Assembly: GCF_023156385.1 (NCBI RefSeq)
Contig: NZ_JAKZAK010000021.1
Location: 1 to 64,000, forward strand
Direction of reading: 5' to 3'
Length of the DNA: 64,000 nucleotides
Source: Marinobacter xestospongiae
GTDB lineage: Bacteria; Pseudomonadota; Gammaproteobacteria; Pseudomonadales; Oleiphilaceae
Below, one piece after another: positions 17,635 to 27,378 of the stretch. The translations under genes and the position numbers were made by a program. Numbering within the stretch: position 1 is the first letter of the stretch; each line of letters opens with the position of its first letter. Below the pieces are notes generated by a model, which searched no databases, was not told the DNA's origin, and worked only from the letters and a program-made list of their open reading frames with translations.

Positions 17635-18189
17635 ATGGCGAATGTCCGTTCTCACAAGGGTACCACGCCACAGTTTGGCGCACGCACCTGGGTCGATCCC
17701 AGTGCGGTGGTGATCGGCGATGTGGTGTTGGGGGACGATTGCTCGGTGTGGCCGATGACGGTGATTCGCGGTGATATGCACCAGATTCGCGTCGGCAACC
17801 GCTGTAGTCTGCAGGATGGTTCCGTGCTGCACATTACCCACGCCAGCGACTACAACCCCGGGGGCTGGCCGCTGATTCTGGGTGATGACGTCACCGTTGG
17901 CCACAAGGCCCTGCTGCATGGCTGCACCATCGGCAGCCGGGTGCTGGTGGGCATGGCCGCGACCATCATGGACGGCGCGGTGGTGGAGGACGAAGTGATT
18001 GTGGCGGCTGGCTGCCTGGTGCCACCGGGCAAGCGCCTGGCCTCCGGCTACCTGTACGTCGGCTCCCCCTGCAAGCAGGCCCGGGCACTGACGGACAAGG
18101 AGCGTTCCTTTTTCAAATACACCGCCGCCAACTACGTCAAACTGAAGGACGAGTACCTCGCCGACGGCGAGACCCCATCCTTCGGATAA
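17635..18189 (+). CDS. Gamma carbonic anhydrase family protein
   Basis: A 184-residue left-handed beta-helix protein with hexapeptide repeats (for example VVIGDVVLGDDCSVWPMTVI). The metal-binding histidines are visible in LHITHASD and VTVGHKALLHGC. It matches YrdA/PA0066-type proteins, which bind zinc but often lack strong anhydrase activity. It is divergent from prlC, the same neighbourhood as in Pseudomonas. Confidence 0.9.
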   Translation: MANVRSHKGTTPQFGARTWVDPSAVVIGDVVLGDDCSVWPMTVIRGDMHQIRVGNRCSLQDGSVLHITHASDYNPGGWPLILGDDVTVGHKALLHGCTIGSRVLVGMAATIMDGAVVEDEVIVAAGCLVPPGKRLASGYLYVGSPCKQARALTDKERSFFKYTAANYVKLKDEYLADGETPSFG

Positions 18190-18194
18190 AACCA

Positions 18195-18214
18195 CGGGGT
18201 GAGTAACCACCCCG
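18195..18214 (-). terminator. Hairpin between converging genes, terminator for the CehA-like gene
   Basis: A 7-bp stem (CGGGGTG/CACCCCG) with a 6-base loop. On the minus strand it is followed by TGGTTTTATC, a partial U-run. It lies between the stops of the carbonic anhydrase and hydrolase genes and may serve both. Confidence 0.55.
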
Positions 18215-18225
18215 CGTTCATTCCG

Positions 18226-20523
18226 TTACTCCCCGTCTGCTTCCGGGGCCGGACGGTGGCTCATGGCGTCAATCCATATCGGGTTGGAGAACGCCTGTTT
18301 GCCCTCGCTGTCTTCCACCACGACGGCGTAGAAGGTGTCGCCATCGACGGTGATATCGAACTCAGCCCGGGCCTGGGTCGGCGCATCGTCAAACTCACGC
18401 TCGGCCACCACCTGGCCACCGTCACCAATCAGCTGGATCGTCGCCAGGCCGTTGGCGGCCGCCAGATCAAAGCCCAACGTGGTCTGCTCGCCCTCAGGGT
18501 AGGTCAGATCCTCGCCGAACAGGTGATCCGGATACACCAGCGGACCAAAGGTCACGAAGGCATGGCCGTCCCGCAACGACGCCACAAAGCTCTCCGCACT
18601 CACTTCACCAGCCACCTGGGCATAGGCCCGCACCGAACCGGAACGGTGCTGCCAGACGTCGTGGACATCGGAGCCGGCGCTGAGGTAAACCCGCTCACCA
18701 TGGCTCCAGTGGTCCCAGGCCTTGCGCAAGGTCTTCTCATACTCGCCTTCGGCGTTGATCTCCATCAGGTCAAAACGGGGGAAGTAACCACCGGTGGCGG
18801 TGCCGTTTTCCAGATTGGTGTAGTAGCCGTACTTGATGTACGGATGGTTGACCTGAATGGCGTCGGCACCCAGCGCGTCACGCTGGGCAATGATGTCCTG
18901 GATCGGCGCTTCACCGGAATTGATCTGGTAGTCCGCGTTCGGGTCGATGGGGTAGGGATTGAAGTGGCCCCAGGACGCCGAGATCTCGATCGACGGGATG
19001 AACGGCACACCACGGGCGGCCGTCAGACGTGCGGCCTCAGCCAGGTTGCGGGTGGTGTCGTGGTCCAGCAGCAGTACCAGGTCCAGGCCGGCGGACAGCT
19101 CGGAGCGGATGGCGTACTCCGGCGGCGTGAAACCGTCCAGCACATCGGAGTGGTGGTGCATGTCGGCGGAGTACCAGTCACGGCGGTTGGGTGCGGTGTT
19201 CTGGTGAATGTCCACCACCTCCTTGGCGGTCTCTCCGGAGCTGACCTGCACCTGCGCGCGGGTGGCCTGGCTGAGGAAGTTCTCACCGTGGGCGACCTCA
19301 AACACATAGTCCCCCGGCGCAATGGCCACTTCCCGCTGGCCAACCTCGTTGAGCTCGGTGAAGTAGGTGGTCTTGCCCAGGAAGCCCACCAGTGGCATCT
19401 GGCCCTCGCGGATGGTCAGGCGCGCGTCCCGCGGCTCGCCGCTGGCGCTGTCCTGAACCTGGAACCGCACCTTGCCCGGCGCTTGCACGTCGTTGAAATC
19501 CACCTGCTGCCGGCCATCGGCGGTCACCGTGATCGCCACCGGTGTGCTGTCGGCGTGACTGCGCGCGGTGGCGTAGAGCTGATAGTCGCCAACCGGCAGC
19601 TGCAGCTGATAACGGCCCTGATCCCCCAGAGCCCAGGCATAGGGCTGGCCATCACGTTCCACCACGATCACCGGGGTGGTCACCGGATCACCGCTGGCGG
19701 TTTCCACCTGGCCAGACACCTGACCGGCCGGCAGTGCCTTGCGTTCCACCTCGGCGGCAACGGCGCGGGCAATACTGCCATCCGGCAGCACCTGAACCCA
19801 GCCTTCAAAAGTGCGGGACGCTCCCGGAGCCAGATCGTGCTGCAGGTACAGGTCGCGGGCGTCGTAATCGATGTGGCTCATGTAGGGGGCGTGCAGGACA
19901 AAACCCCAGTCCTCATCGTAAGCGGCGGACCAGTCGGCGAAAGCCTGATCGGTCGGACCTTCCTCGGCGCCGTGCATGCCTGCCGGGCCGAACAGGTGAC
20001 CACCGTCCGGCCACATCACGTAACCCGAGAGGATGTCGTCGTAGGCCTTGTCACCGTCGTTGGCCATTTCGGTGACCACGTGGATGCGGTCCGACCCGGC
20101 CGCCAGGGTGTAGGTGGTGGTCAGCTGGACGCCTTCCCAGTCACGGCGAACTTCCACCACGCCCCGCTCAGGGCCGTCCTCGACGATAGTGAATTCCTGG
20201 TAGGTGGTGGGCCAGCTGGACCAGTTGTTGGGGATGAAATCAATCAGCGACACCTTGTCCCGGGCCGGCTCGCCGTTGTGCACCGGCGCCGCATCGATAA
20301 TGCCACCCGGTGCCACGCCCCAGGGCGGAGCCGAATCAACGGCGATGGACGCCACCAGGTGGTCGTTGCGGAGCTGGATATCGGTGCTGGCGGTGGCATC
20401 ACCACTGCGCAGGGGCGTGGGTCCGCGTTCAACCGAAACTCCGGCCAAGGTCTGGCAGCCGGCAAGGGAAAGACCCAGGGTCACACTCAGGGTTCTCGCC
20501 GTCGACTTGAATGCTGTCTGCAT
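18226..20523 (-). CDS. CehA/McbA-family metallohydrolase lipoprotein (PHP domain)
   Basis: A 765-residue exported protein with a lipobox (LSLAGC). The first half is beta-rich and includes a carboxypeptidase-regulatory-like domain. The second half is a PHP-type metal hydrolase with DMHHHSD (around residue 455), LLLDHDTTRN and downstream His/Asp-rich loops. CehA/McbA relatives hydrolyse carbamate pesticides, but most homologues have unknown natural substrates. The ATG at 20523 has a GGAGAAG ribosome site; the frame continues 45 bp upstream without one. Two TetR-like palindromes lie 94-145 bp upstream, pointing to control by a TetR-family repressor not in this window. Confidence 0.85.
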   Translation of the reverse strand: MQTAFKSTARTLSVTLGLSLAGCQTLAGVSVERGPTPLRSGDATASTDIQLRNDHLVASIAVDSAPPWGVAPGGIIDAAPVHNGEPARDKVSLIDFIPNNWSSWPTTYQEFTIVEDGPERGVVEVRRDWEGVQLTTTYTLAAGSDRIHVVTEMANDGDKAYDDILSGYVMWPDGGHLFGPAGMHGAEEGPTDQAFADWSAAYDEDWGFVLHAPYMSHIDYDARDLYLQHDLAPGASRTFEGWVQVLPDGSIARAVAAEVERKALPAGQVSGQVETASGDPVTTPVIVVERDGQPYAWALGDQGRYQLQLPVGDYQLYATARSHADSTPVAITVTADGRQQVDFNDVQAPGKVRFQVQDSASGEPRDARLTIREGQMPLVGFLGKTTYFTELNEVGQREVAIAPGDYVFEVAHGENFLSQATRAQVQVSSGETAKEVVDIHQNTAPNRRDWYSADMHHHSDVLDGFTPPEYAIRSELSAGLDLVLLLDHDTTRNLAEAARLTAARGVPFIPSIEISASWGHFNPYPIDPNADYQINSGEAPIQDIIAQRDALGADAIQVNHPYIKYGYYTNLENGTATGGYFPRFDLMEINAEGEYEKTLRKAWDHWSHGERVYLSAGSDVHDVWQHRSGSVRAYAQVAGEVSAESFVASLRDGHAFVTFGPLVYPDHLFGEDLTYPEGEQTTLGFDLAAANGLATIQLIGDGGQVVAEREFDDAPTQARAEFDITVDGDTFYAVVVEDSEGKQAFSNPIWIDAMSHRPAPEADGE

Positions 20524-20616
20524 GAAATCTTCTCCTAGCCTACGTGTGTTGGCGGGCCGTGTTGGCATCGTTGTTATTGCTTGGTGGCAGCCCGAACGAC
20601 AGGCAGGGTACGAGGC

Positions 20617-20634
20617 ATTGAACGGTCGTTCAAT
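20617..20634. promoter_or_regulatory. TetR-like operator, perfect 8-bp arms
   Basis: ATTGAACGGTCGTTCAAT has 8-bp inverted arms around a 2-bp centre, a form typical of TetR-family operators. It is 94 bp upstream of the hydrolase start. Confidence 0.65.
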
Positions 20635-20650
20635 GTTGACAAACGGAAAT

Positions 20651-20668
20651 ATTGATTAATCGTTCAAT
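20651..20668. promoter_or_regulatory. Second, degenerate TetR-like operator
   Basis: ATTGATTAATCGTTCAAT keeps the exact CGTTCAAT half-site of the first palindrome, while its left arm matches only at ATTGA. The centres are 34 bp apart. Confidence 0.5.
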
Positions 20669-20712
20669 CAAAATAAGAGTAGATTAGTGCATTTTCGACG
20701 CAGAACCATTCC

Positions 20713-20726
20713 TTGATGTCGATCAA
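20713..20726. promoter_or_regulatory. ANR/FNR-type box upstream of hsp20
   Basis: TTGATGTCGATCAA exactly matches the FNR/ANR consensus TTGAT-N4-ATCAA. Its centre is about 50 bp before the start expected from the adjacent promoter. Confidence 0.55.
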
Positions 20727-20736
20727 ATATCAGCCA

Positions 20737-20765
20737 TTGAAAAGTCCGCAAACCGCTCCTATAAC
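20737..20765 (+). promoter_or_regulatory. Predicted hsp20 promoter
   Basis: TTGAAA, a 17-base spacer and TATAAC fit a sigma70 promoter. The overlapping TTGAAA/CTCCTATA arrangement with a 13-base gap is also a partial sigma32 match. This would leave a 5' leader of about 110 bases, in which I see no thermometer pairing with the ribosome site. Confidence 0.5.
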
Positions 20766-20880
20766 CCCCTTAGACACGGTTCACGGAGTCCGTCCAGTAG
20801 GCGCCACTGTGATGGGGCTGTTCCGGGAACGAAGCTGATGTCTGACACACCGATTTCAGATTCGTAGGAGGAGTTTCATT

Positions 20881-21330
20881 ATGAGCAACATTACCCGCTG
20901 GAACCCGATGGGCGAGTTCGAAGACCTGTTCGACCGCTACCATCGCTACTTCAACCTGCCCCGCACCAACGGCGAACGCGAAGGTATGTTCAGCCGCAGT
21001 GACTGGGCACCGGCGGTGGACATCAAGGAAACCGAGTCCGCCTTCACCATTGAGGCCGAGCTGCCCGGCATGAGCCGGGAGGACGTCAAGGTTACGGTCC
21101 ACGATGGGGTACTGACGATCCAGGGCGAACGCCGCAAGGAAGAGGAGACCGGTGACAAGAAGCACCACCGGGTGGAACGGGTGTTTGGCAGCTTCACCCG
21201 ACGGTTCACGCTGCCGGACAACGTCGATCAGGGCAACATTGGCGCCAGCTTCAAGGACGGTGTGCTGACGCTGACCCTAAACAAGGTGGAACCGCCCGAG
21301 CCCAGGGCCATCGAGGTGGACGTGCACTGA
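20881..21330 (+). CDS. Small heat-shock protein (Hsp20/alpha-crystallin)
   Basis: A 149-residue ATP-independent holdase chaperone. The alpha-crystallin domain covers about residues 40-140, with PAVDIKETESAFTIEAELPG, the VTVHDGVLTIQGERR strand pair and GVLTLTL near the end. The N-terminal NPMGEFEDLFDRYHRYF is the usual disordered amphipathic arm. The C-terminal IXI anchor is only suggested (AIEVDVH). A strong TAGGAGGAG ribosome site precedes the ATG. Control by heat shock and possibly oxygen is suggested by the upstream sites. Confidence 0.93.
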   Translation: MSNITRWNPMGEFEDLFDRYHRYFNLPRTNGEREGMFSRSDWAPAVDIKETESAFTIEAELPGMSREDVKVTVHDGVLTIQGERRKEEETGDKKHHRVERVFGSFTRRFTLPDNVDQGNIGASFKDGVLTLTLNKVEPPEPRAIEVDVH

Positions 21331-21343
21331 TCCACCACGGACC

Positions 21344-21365
21344 GGGGAGCCCCTGCGGGCTCCCC
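21344..21365. terminator. Strong hairpin between hsp20 and the PA4642-family gene
   Basis: A perfect 9-bp stem (GGGGAGCCC/GGGCTCCCC) with a 4-base loop lies 13 bp after the hsp20 stop and 10 bp beyond the stop of the converging gene. There is no U-run. Confidence 0.6.
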
Positions 21366-21375
21366 ATCGATTCGA

Positions 21376-21696
21376 TCAGACGTCGGCCAGCTGTGCCGAT
21401 GTCTTCGCTCCAGCCTGCTTCAGTGAGGCTACATAGGCGGCACTGCGTCGGTGTTCGGCAATATGGTCGAGAATGGTCTGACCTTCGCGGTTACGGGCGT
21501 TCAGGTCCCGGCCAGCATCGACAAAGAACGCCACCAGGCGCTCGAAATCCCCTTCCCGCAGGGCCTGGTAGGCCCGGATCAGTACAAAAAAGTCGGCGTT
21601 GTCCTGGCTGTCGTAGGGGCTCAGGTCGAGAAACCCGCGAATGCGCTCGTCGCTCAGTTCCTCACCAATGACCTTGGGTTGCTCGGGTCCACTCAT
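21376..21696 (-). CDS. PA4642 family protein
   Basis: A 106-residue soluble protein. Features such as KVIGEELSDERIRGFLDL, the FERLVAFFVDAGRDLNARN segment and the ending with a short ankyrin-like helical hairpin match the PA4642 family of Pseudomonas. Function is unknown. A single-copy gene converging with hsp20. Confidence 0.82.
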   Translation of the reverse strand: MSGPEQPKVIGEELSDERIRGFLDLSPYDSQDNADFFVLIRAYQALREGDFERLVAFFVDAGRDLNARNREGQTILDHIAEHRRSAAYVASLKQAGAKTSAQLADV

Positions 21697-21849
21697 GGAT
21701 ACTCTCTATCAGCTGTCGTGTTCGATTGGCGGCTGCATCTCATTGTGCAGTATGAAAATACCAGGGGCGACAGTATACCGGCCAGCTGCGGGTGGGGTTA
21801 TATGAATTGCGTCTGAGCACCTGACCGGGAGTCATAAGTAGCGTTGCCG

Positions 21850-22680
21850 TCAGGGCAGAATCTCCACCGGCAGATCGTCAGTGGCCACGCTGTCCGAGCA
21901 GGTGGGGTTACGGATGGAGATTTCCACCCGGCGGTTCTTGGCGCGGTTTTCCGGGGAGTCGTTGGGGGCCAGGGGATTGGTCTCGGCGCGCCCCGCCGCG
22001 GTGACCCGCTCGGCTTCCACCTCCTGGCTCAGCACCAGCTCATGCACCACCGACACCGCCCGGGCGGCGGACAGATCCCAGTTGGAGCGGAACCGGCTGC
22101 TGTTGATCGGGCGGTCATCGGTATAACCCGCCACCAGTACTTCGCCGGTGCAACCCGACAGCACCCGCACCACCTTGTCGATGATGGGGATCATGCTGGG
22201 CTTGATCTCGGCTTCCGCCGACCGGAAGGTGGCTTCCTCGGCAAAGCGGATCACCACTTGCTGACTGTCGTAACTGACGTTGAGGTCTTCCGCCAACACC
22301 TGGGGCTCCAACTGCTGGATCAGACGACCGGCCAGGTCCACCACCCCGGCCGGTACCGTGGTGGGCGCCTCACCCTGATCGCGATCATCGATCAGCTCCG
22401 GCTGCTGGATGGCGGTGTCGGAGGGCTCTGGCAGGGACACTGTATCGGTTTCGATCAGGGTCAGGGGGGAACCGCCAACGCCGTCGTCGAGCACGTTGTT
22501 GCTGCCAAACGCCACCGCCATCGACTGGGCCATCATGCGGTATTTCTCGGCATCCATTTCAGCAAACGACAGCAGCAGGATGAAGAAGGTCAGCAACAGG
22601 GTGGCCAGATCGGCAAAGGTGGTCATCCAGGCCGGGGAACCGCCCCCCGCCTTCTTCCTGGTTGCAGGCTTCTTCAGCAC
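21850..22680 (-). CDS. pomB: Flagellar motor stator protein, MotB/PomB type
   Basis: A 276-residue stator subunit. A single membrane span (about 18-40) carries the ion-binding Asp24 (in MTTFADLATLLLTF), at the position of Vibrio PomB Asp24. A plug/linker follows, then an OmpA-like peptidoglycan-binding domain with VAGYTDDRP and FRSNWDLSAARA. It anchors the stator to the cell wall. It is 5 bp downstream of pomA. Na+ use is inferred from similarity to PomB and the marine context; no other flagellar genes are visible here. Confidence 0.9.
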   Translation of the reverse strand: MLKKPATRKKAGGGSPAWMTTFADLATLLLTFFILLLSFAEMDAEKYRMMAQSMAVAFGSNNVLDDGVGGSPLTLIETDTVSLPEPSDTAIQQPELIDDRDQGEAPTTVPAGVVDLAGRLIQQLEPQVLAEDLNVSYDSQQVVIRFAEEATFRSAEAEIKPSMIPIIDKVVRVLSGCTGEVLVAGYTDDRPINSSRFRSNWDLSAARAVSVVHELVLSQEVEAERVTAAGRAETNPLAPNDSPENRAKNRRVEISIRNPTCSDSVATDDLPVEILP

Positions 22681-22685
22681 CGGAC

Positions 22686-23459
22686 TCAGGCCTCCCGTTC
22701 GGGAATCAGGCCCTGGCGTTTTTCCGGAGCCACGAAGGACGACAACAGCTCGGTCATGACCCGCGGGTTCTCGCCGCGCATGATGCTGCGCATGCTGGTG
22801 GCAATCAGCAACTGGTTACGCTGCTCGTCCTCGGCCTTGAGCTGCAGCTTGTCCGCCAGGGGCAGGGCGATCAGTTGGGCCAGGAAGGCACCGTAGAGGG
22901 TGGTCAGCAGGGCGATTGCCATGGCCGGGCCGATGGATGACGGATCATCCAGGGTATTGAGCATCTGCACCAGCCCCACCAGCGTCCCCAGCATGCCGAT
23001 CGCCGGCGCCGATTCACCGATACCGCGGAACACCCGCTCGGAGACTTCGTAGCGTTCGGCGCACTGCTGGATTTCCTGGGCCAGGGCTTCTTCCACCAGC
23101 TCCGGGGCATGGCCATCGACACACAGGTTGATGGCCTTCTGCAGGAACGGGGTGTCGGTTTCGTGGCTCTCAAGGCCAAGAATGCCATCCTTGCGCACCA
23201 CCCGCGCCAGCTCACTGACCTCCAGGATCAGCTCCGATGGCCGTGCCACCCGGTCGGTAAAGGTGGCAGATATGGCCAACCGGAAAGCGCTGGCTACCGA
23301 CGCCAGGCGGAATTTCACCAGGGTCACCGCGATGGTGCCACCCAGCACGATCGCCAGTCCCGGCAGGTTGAGGAACGTCAGCAGAGTGGCGTTCGCCAGC
23401 ATTGCCAGGATCACGATCAGGATGCCGGCCAGCAGGCCAACGAGGGTCAGTATGTCCAT
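22686..23459 (-). CDS. pomA: Flagellar motor stator protein, MotA/PomA type
   Basis: A 257-residue protein with four membrane spans: two at the N-terminus and two at about 145-200. It also has a large cytoplasmic loop containing the charged residues that contact FliG. The opening MDILTLVGLLAGILIVILAM and the run GIGESAPAIGMLGTLVGLVQ match PomA. It forms the ion channel with PomB, whose gene follows. Confidence 0.93.
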   Translation of the reverse strand: MDILTLVGLLAGILIVILAMLANATLLTFLNLPGLAIVLGGTIAVTLVKFRLASVASAFRLAISATFTDRVARPSELILEVSELARVVRKDGILGLESHETDTPFLQKAINLCVDGHAPELVEEALAQEIQQCAERYEVSERVFRGIGESAPAIGMLGTLVGLVQMLNTLDDPSSIGPAMAIALLTTLYGAFLAQLIALPLADKLQLKAEDEQRNQLLIATSMRSIMRGENPRVMTELLSSFVAPEKRQGLIPEREA

Positions 23460-23589
23460 GGGATGCCTTTTGCCCTTACCTCAACAGCAAGCCAATTCCG
23501 CAGAAAAACAGAATGTTATCTGGCAAGCATAGCCGAACCCGGGCGCCAGTGTTAAGGCGCCTGACAATGGAGCGGCGGTCAATGGCGGA

Positions 23590-24414
23590 TCAGCTCCGCA
23601 ACGCCGCCATCACCGGCGCGGTTTGCGGGCATACCCCCCGCCAGATCCGGAACGATTCGGCGGCCTGCTCCACCAGCATGCCCAGGCCATCCACCGCCTG
23701 CGCCGCGCCCTGATCCAGGGCCCACTGGTTAAACGGCGTCGTGGTGGCAGCGTACATCATGTCGTAGACCTGGGTGTGGCGGTCGATCACAGCCTGGGAC
23801 AACGGGGGCAGATCGCCCTGCAGGCTGGCGCTGGTGCCATTAATGATCAGGTCAAACGGCTGATCCGGGGTTTCGAAACCACAGGCACTCAACCCGGTCT
23901 CGCCAGCTTCGTCGGCAAACAGCTCCACCAGGGCCTGGGCACGGGATATCGTGCGGTTGGCCAGGATCAGCGAGGCCGGCCCGGCGGCCAATAGCGGGCC
24001 CAGCACGCCGCGAACCGCACCACCGGCACCCAGCACCAGCAGCTTGCGGCCAGCAAGGGTGATGCCGTGATTCACCGTCAGGTCGGTGACTAGCCCCTGG
24101 CCATCGGTGTTGTCCGCCACCAGATCGCCGGCTTGATCCCGATACAGGGTGTTGGCAGCCCCGGCTTTCTCCGCCCGCACTGCACGCCGGTCCGCCAGCG
24201 CCCAGGCCTGTTCCTTGAACGGCACGGTGACATTGAGACCACAGCCACCGGCGCGGAAGAACTCCGCTACGGTGCCGGCAAAATCGTCCAGCGGCGCCTG
24301 GATGGCGGTGTATTCCATGGTTTCACCGGTCTGCCTGGCAAACAGACTGTGAATCCGCGGTGACTTGCTGTGACTGATGGGGTTTCCCACCACGGCGTAA
24401 AGATCGTTGCTCAT
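23590..24414 (-). CDS. aroE: Shikimate dehydrogenase
   Basis: A 274-residue NADP-dependent enzyme reducing 3-dehydroshikimate to shikimate in aromatic amino-acid biosynthesis. Substrate-site motifs include [13 protein letters not shown] at the N-terminus and NVTVPFKE. The nucleotide-binding loop is [14 protein letters not shown], with NRT downstream. The length matches E. coli AroE (272). It follows hemF, as in Pseudomonas. Confidence 0.95.
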   Translation of the reverse strand: MSNDLYAVVGNPISHSKSPRIHSLFARQTGETMEYTAIQAPLDDFAGTVAEFFRAGGCGLNVTVPFKEQAWALADRRAVRAEKAGAANTLYRDQAGDLVADNTDGQGLVTDLTVNHGITLAGRKLLVLGAGGAVRGVLGPLLAAGPASLILANRTISRAQALVELFADEAGETGLSACGFETPDQPFDLIINGTSASLQGDLPPLSQAVIDRHTQVYDMMYAATTTPFNQWALDQGAAQAVDGLGMLVEQAAESFRIWRGVCPQTAPVMAALRS

Positions 24415-24436
24415 GGTTGCTCCTGTCAGTGGGCGG

Positions 24437-25961
<1,525 letters not shown>

Positions 25962-26034
25962 GACCACCTACCTGATGTCACGAACAGTTTCTGGGGAGCC
26001 TCTGAATCGCTCCGGTGATACCCGCTTGGCACTG

Positions 26035-27228
26035 TCAGCGCAGGCGCTGGTAACCACCAGGCACCGACGCCACCAGCCCCTGCATTTCCAGCATCAACAG
26101 CGACTGCAGCAACTGGTCGGCGGCCAGACCGGTGGCCTCGCAGAGGGTATCGGTTGACTGCGGATCATACCCTAAAGCCTGCAGCACCGCGATTTCCCGC
26201 GCTGGCAGATCCTCCTCGGCAGCGCTGCCGCCAGCGTCAGATTCGACACTGGCGGGAGAGGGTGAGGGGACGGGGGAGGACGCCACCTGCCAGCCCCCCA
26301 GCTCCTCCTCAATATCGGCCACCGTTTCCACCAGCGCGGCACCCTGACGGATCAGGCGATGGCAGCCCTGTGCCTGGGGGTTGCGTACCGACCCGGGCAC
26401 GGCGAACACCTCGCGTCCCTGCTCCAGCGCCAGCCGGGCGGTGATCAGCGAACCACTGCGCAGGCTCGCCTCCACCACCAGTACGCCGCGGCTGAGGCCA
26501 CTGATCAGACGGTTGCGCTGGGGAAAGTGGGCGGCGCGGGCCGGCGTGCCCGGCGGCAGGTCAGACACCAGCAGCCCCTGCCGGCGGATCTGTTCACTGA
26601 GGGACCGGTGCTGGCGGGGGTAGTCGACATCCACGCCGGTACCGACCACCGCCAGGGTGGGATAGCCGGCGTCCAGCGCGCCACGGTGGGCGGCACCGTC
26701 GATGCCCAGCGCCAGCCCGCTGGTGACCAGGTAGCCCCGCTCGCTCAGGTCGGCGGCAAACTCATGGGCCAATTGCAGCCCGGTCGGGGTAGCGTTGCGG
26801 CTGCCCACCAAGCCAATCTGCGGCCTGACCAGCAGGCGGCGATCACCCTGCAGATAAAGCACCAGCGGCGCGTCGTGAATATGACGCAGGGGTTCCGGGT
26901 AATCGTGATCGCCCCAGGTCACCATCTCAATGCCCAAGGCCTGACAGCTGGCCTGTATCTGCTTCAGCGCAATCAACAGTGGGTGAGCAGTATCCTGCGC
27001 CTGCCAGGCCCGCAGCGCCTCACGGGTTTTCTGCGGCAGCGCGGCGGCCTGCCACACCGCTTCGGTGGTGGCCAGCAGCTCCAGGGGGTCGTCAAACTGT
27101 TGCAGCAGCGTCAGCCGACGCTTGCGGCCCAGTCCCGGCAGTCGGGCCAGACACAACCACGGCAGGGTATCGGATTGGCTGGTCAAAGCAGACGATGCGA
27201 CGGGCATCGCTGGTGAGGTTGGGGGCAT
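26035..27228 (-). CDS. dprA: DNA-processing protein DprA (Smf)
   Basis: A 397-residue protein that loads RecA on incoming single-stranded DNA during transformation. The Rossmann core shows VGSRNATPTG, GLALGIDGAAHRGAL and NRLISGLSRGVLVVEA. A C-terminal winged helix (about 335-395) ends with VASVPGGYQRLR. An ATG 60 bp upstream gives a longer form but lacks a ribosome site, while AAGGA precedes the chosen one. Whether the organism is competent cannot be judged here. Confidence 0.92.
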   Translation of the reverse strand: MPPTSPAMPVASSALTSQSDTLPWLCLARLPGLGRKRRLTLLQQFDDPLELLATTEAVWQAAALPQKTREALRAWQAQDTAHPLLIALKQIQASCQALGIEMVTWGDHDYPEPLRHIHDAPLVLYLQGDRRLLVRPQIGLVGSRNATPTGLQLAHEFAADLSERGYLVTSGLALGIDGAAHRGALDAGYPTLAVVGTGVDVDYPRQHRSLSEQIRRQGLLVSDLPPGTPARAAHFPQRNRLISGLSRGVLVVEASLRSGSLITARLALEQGREVFAVPGSVRNPQAQGCHRLIRQGAALVETVADIEEELGGWQVASSPVPSPSPASVESDAGGSAAEEDLPAREIAVLQALGYDPQSTDTLCEATGLAADQLLQSLLMLEMQGLVASVPGGYQRLR

Positions 27229-27285
27229 GGCAGCATCCTTGTTGCGTAGCGCCGTCCTGGCGAAAACCCGCAGTATGCCATAACG

Positions 27286-27314
27286 CAAGAGGGAGGCACC
27301 GGGCCTCCCTCTTG
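27286..27314. terminator. Strong hairpin between lysM and dprA
   Basis: A perfect 12-bp stem (CAAGAGGGAGGC/GCCTCCCTCTTG) with a 5-base loop. The plus side continues with TTTGTTG, but the minus strand, which both flanking genes use, has only a weak GCGTTAT tail. It may stop or attenuate lysM transcription. Confidence 0.6.
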
Positions 27315-27360
27315 TTTGTTGATTACCCGTTGTTTGTTGATTACCAATTGTTGGTTGATC
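27315..27360. repeat. Short tandem repeat TTTGTTGATTACC
   Basis: Two near-identical copies of a unit close to GTTGTTTGTTGATTACC and a third degenerate copy (ATTGTTGGTTGATC) lie between the hairpin and the lysM stop. A related degenerate array occurs at 38730-38830. Confidence 0.6.
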
Positions 27361-27378
27361 AGGCCACTGCGCAACCGG

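Larger units (their letters stand above)
20524..20880. other. Divergent intergenic regulatory region
   Basis: This 357-bp stretch between the CehA-like gene and hsp20 has no plausible gene. It is AT-richer than its flanks and contains two operator-like palindromes (20617-20634, 20651-20668), an FNR/ANR-type box (20713-20726) and a sigma70-like promoter (20737-20765) facing hsp20. Confidence 0.75.

Noticed and set aside
18199..20538. 779-residue open frame on the plus strand
   Set aside because: It is antisense to the well-supported CehA/McbA-like gene, lacks a ribosome site and has a His/Val/Gly-rich translation typical of high-GC shadow frames.
22686..23459. ExbB/TolQ-type proton channel instead of PomA
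   Set aside because: The MotB/OmpA-domain partner next door and PomA-like motifs favour a flagellar stator.
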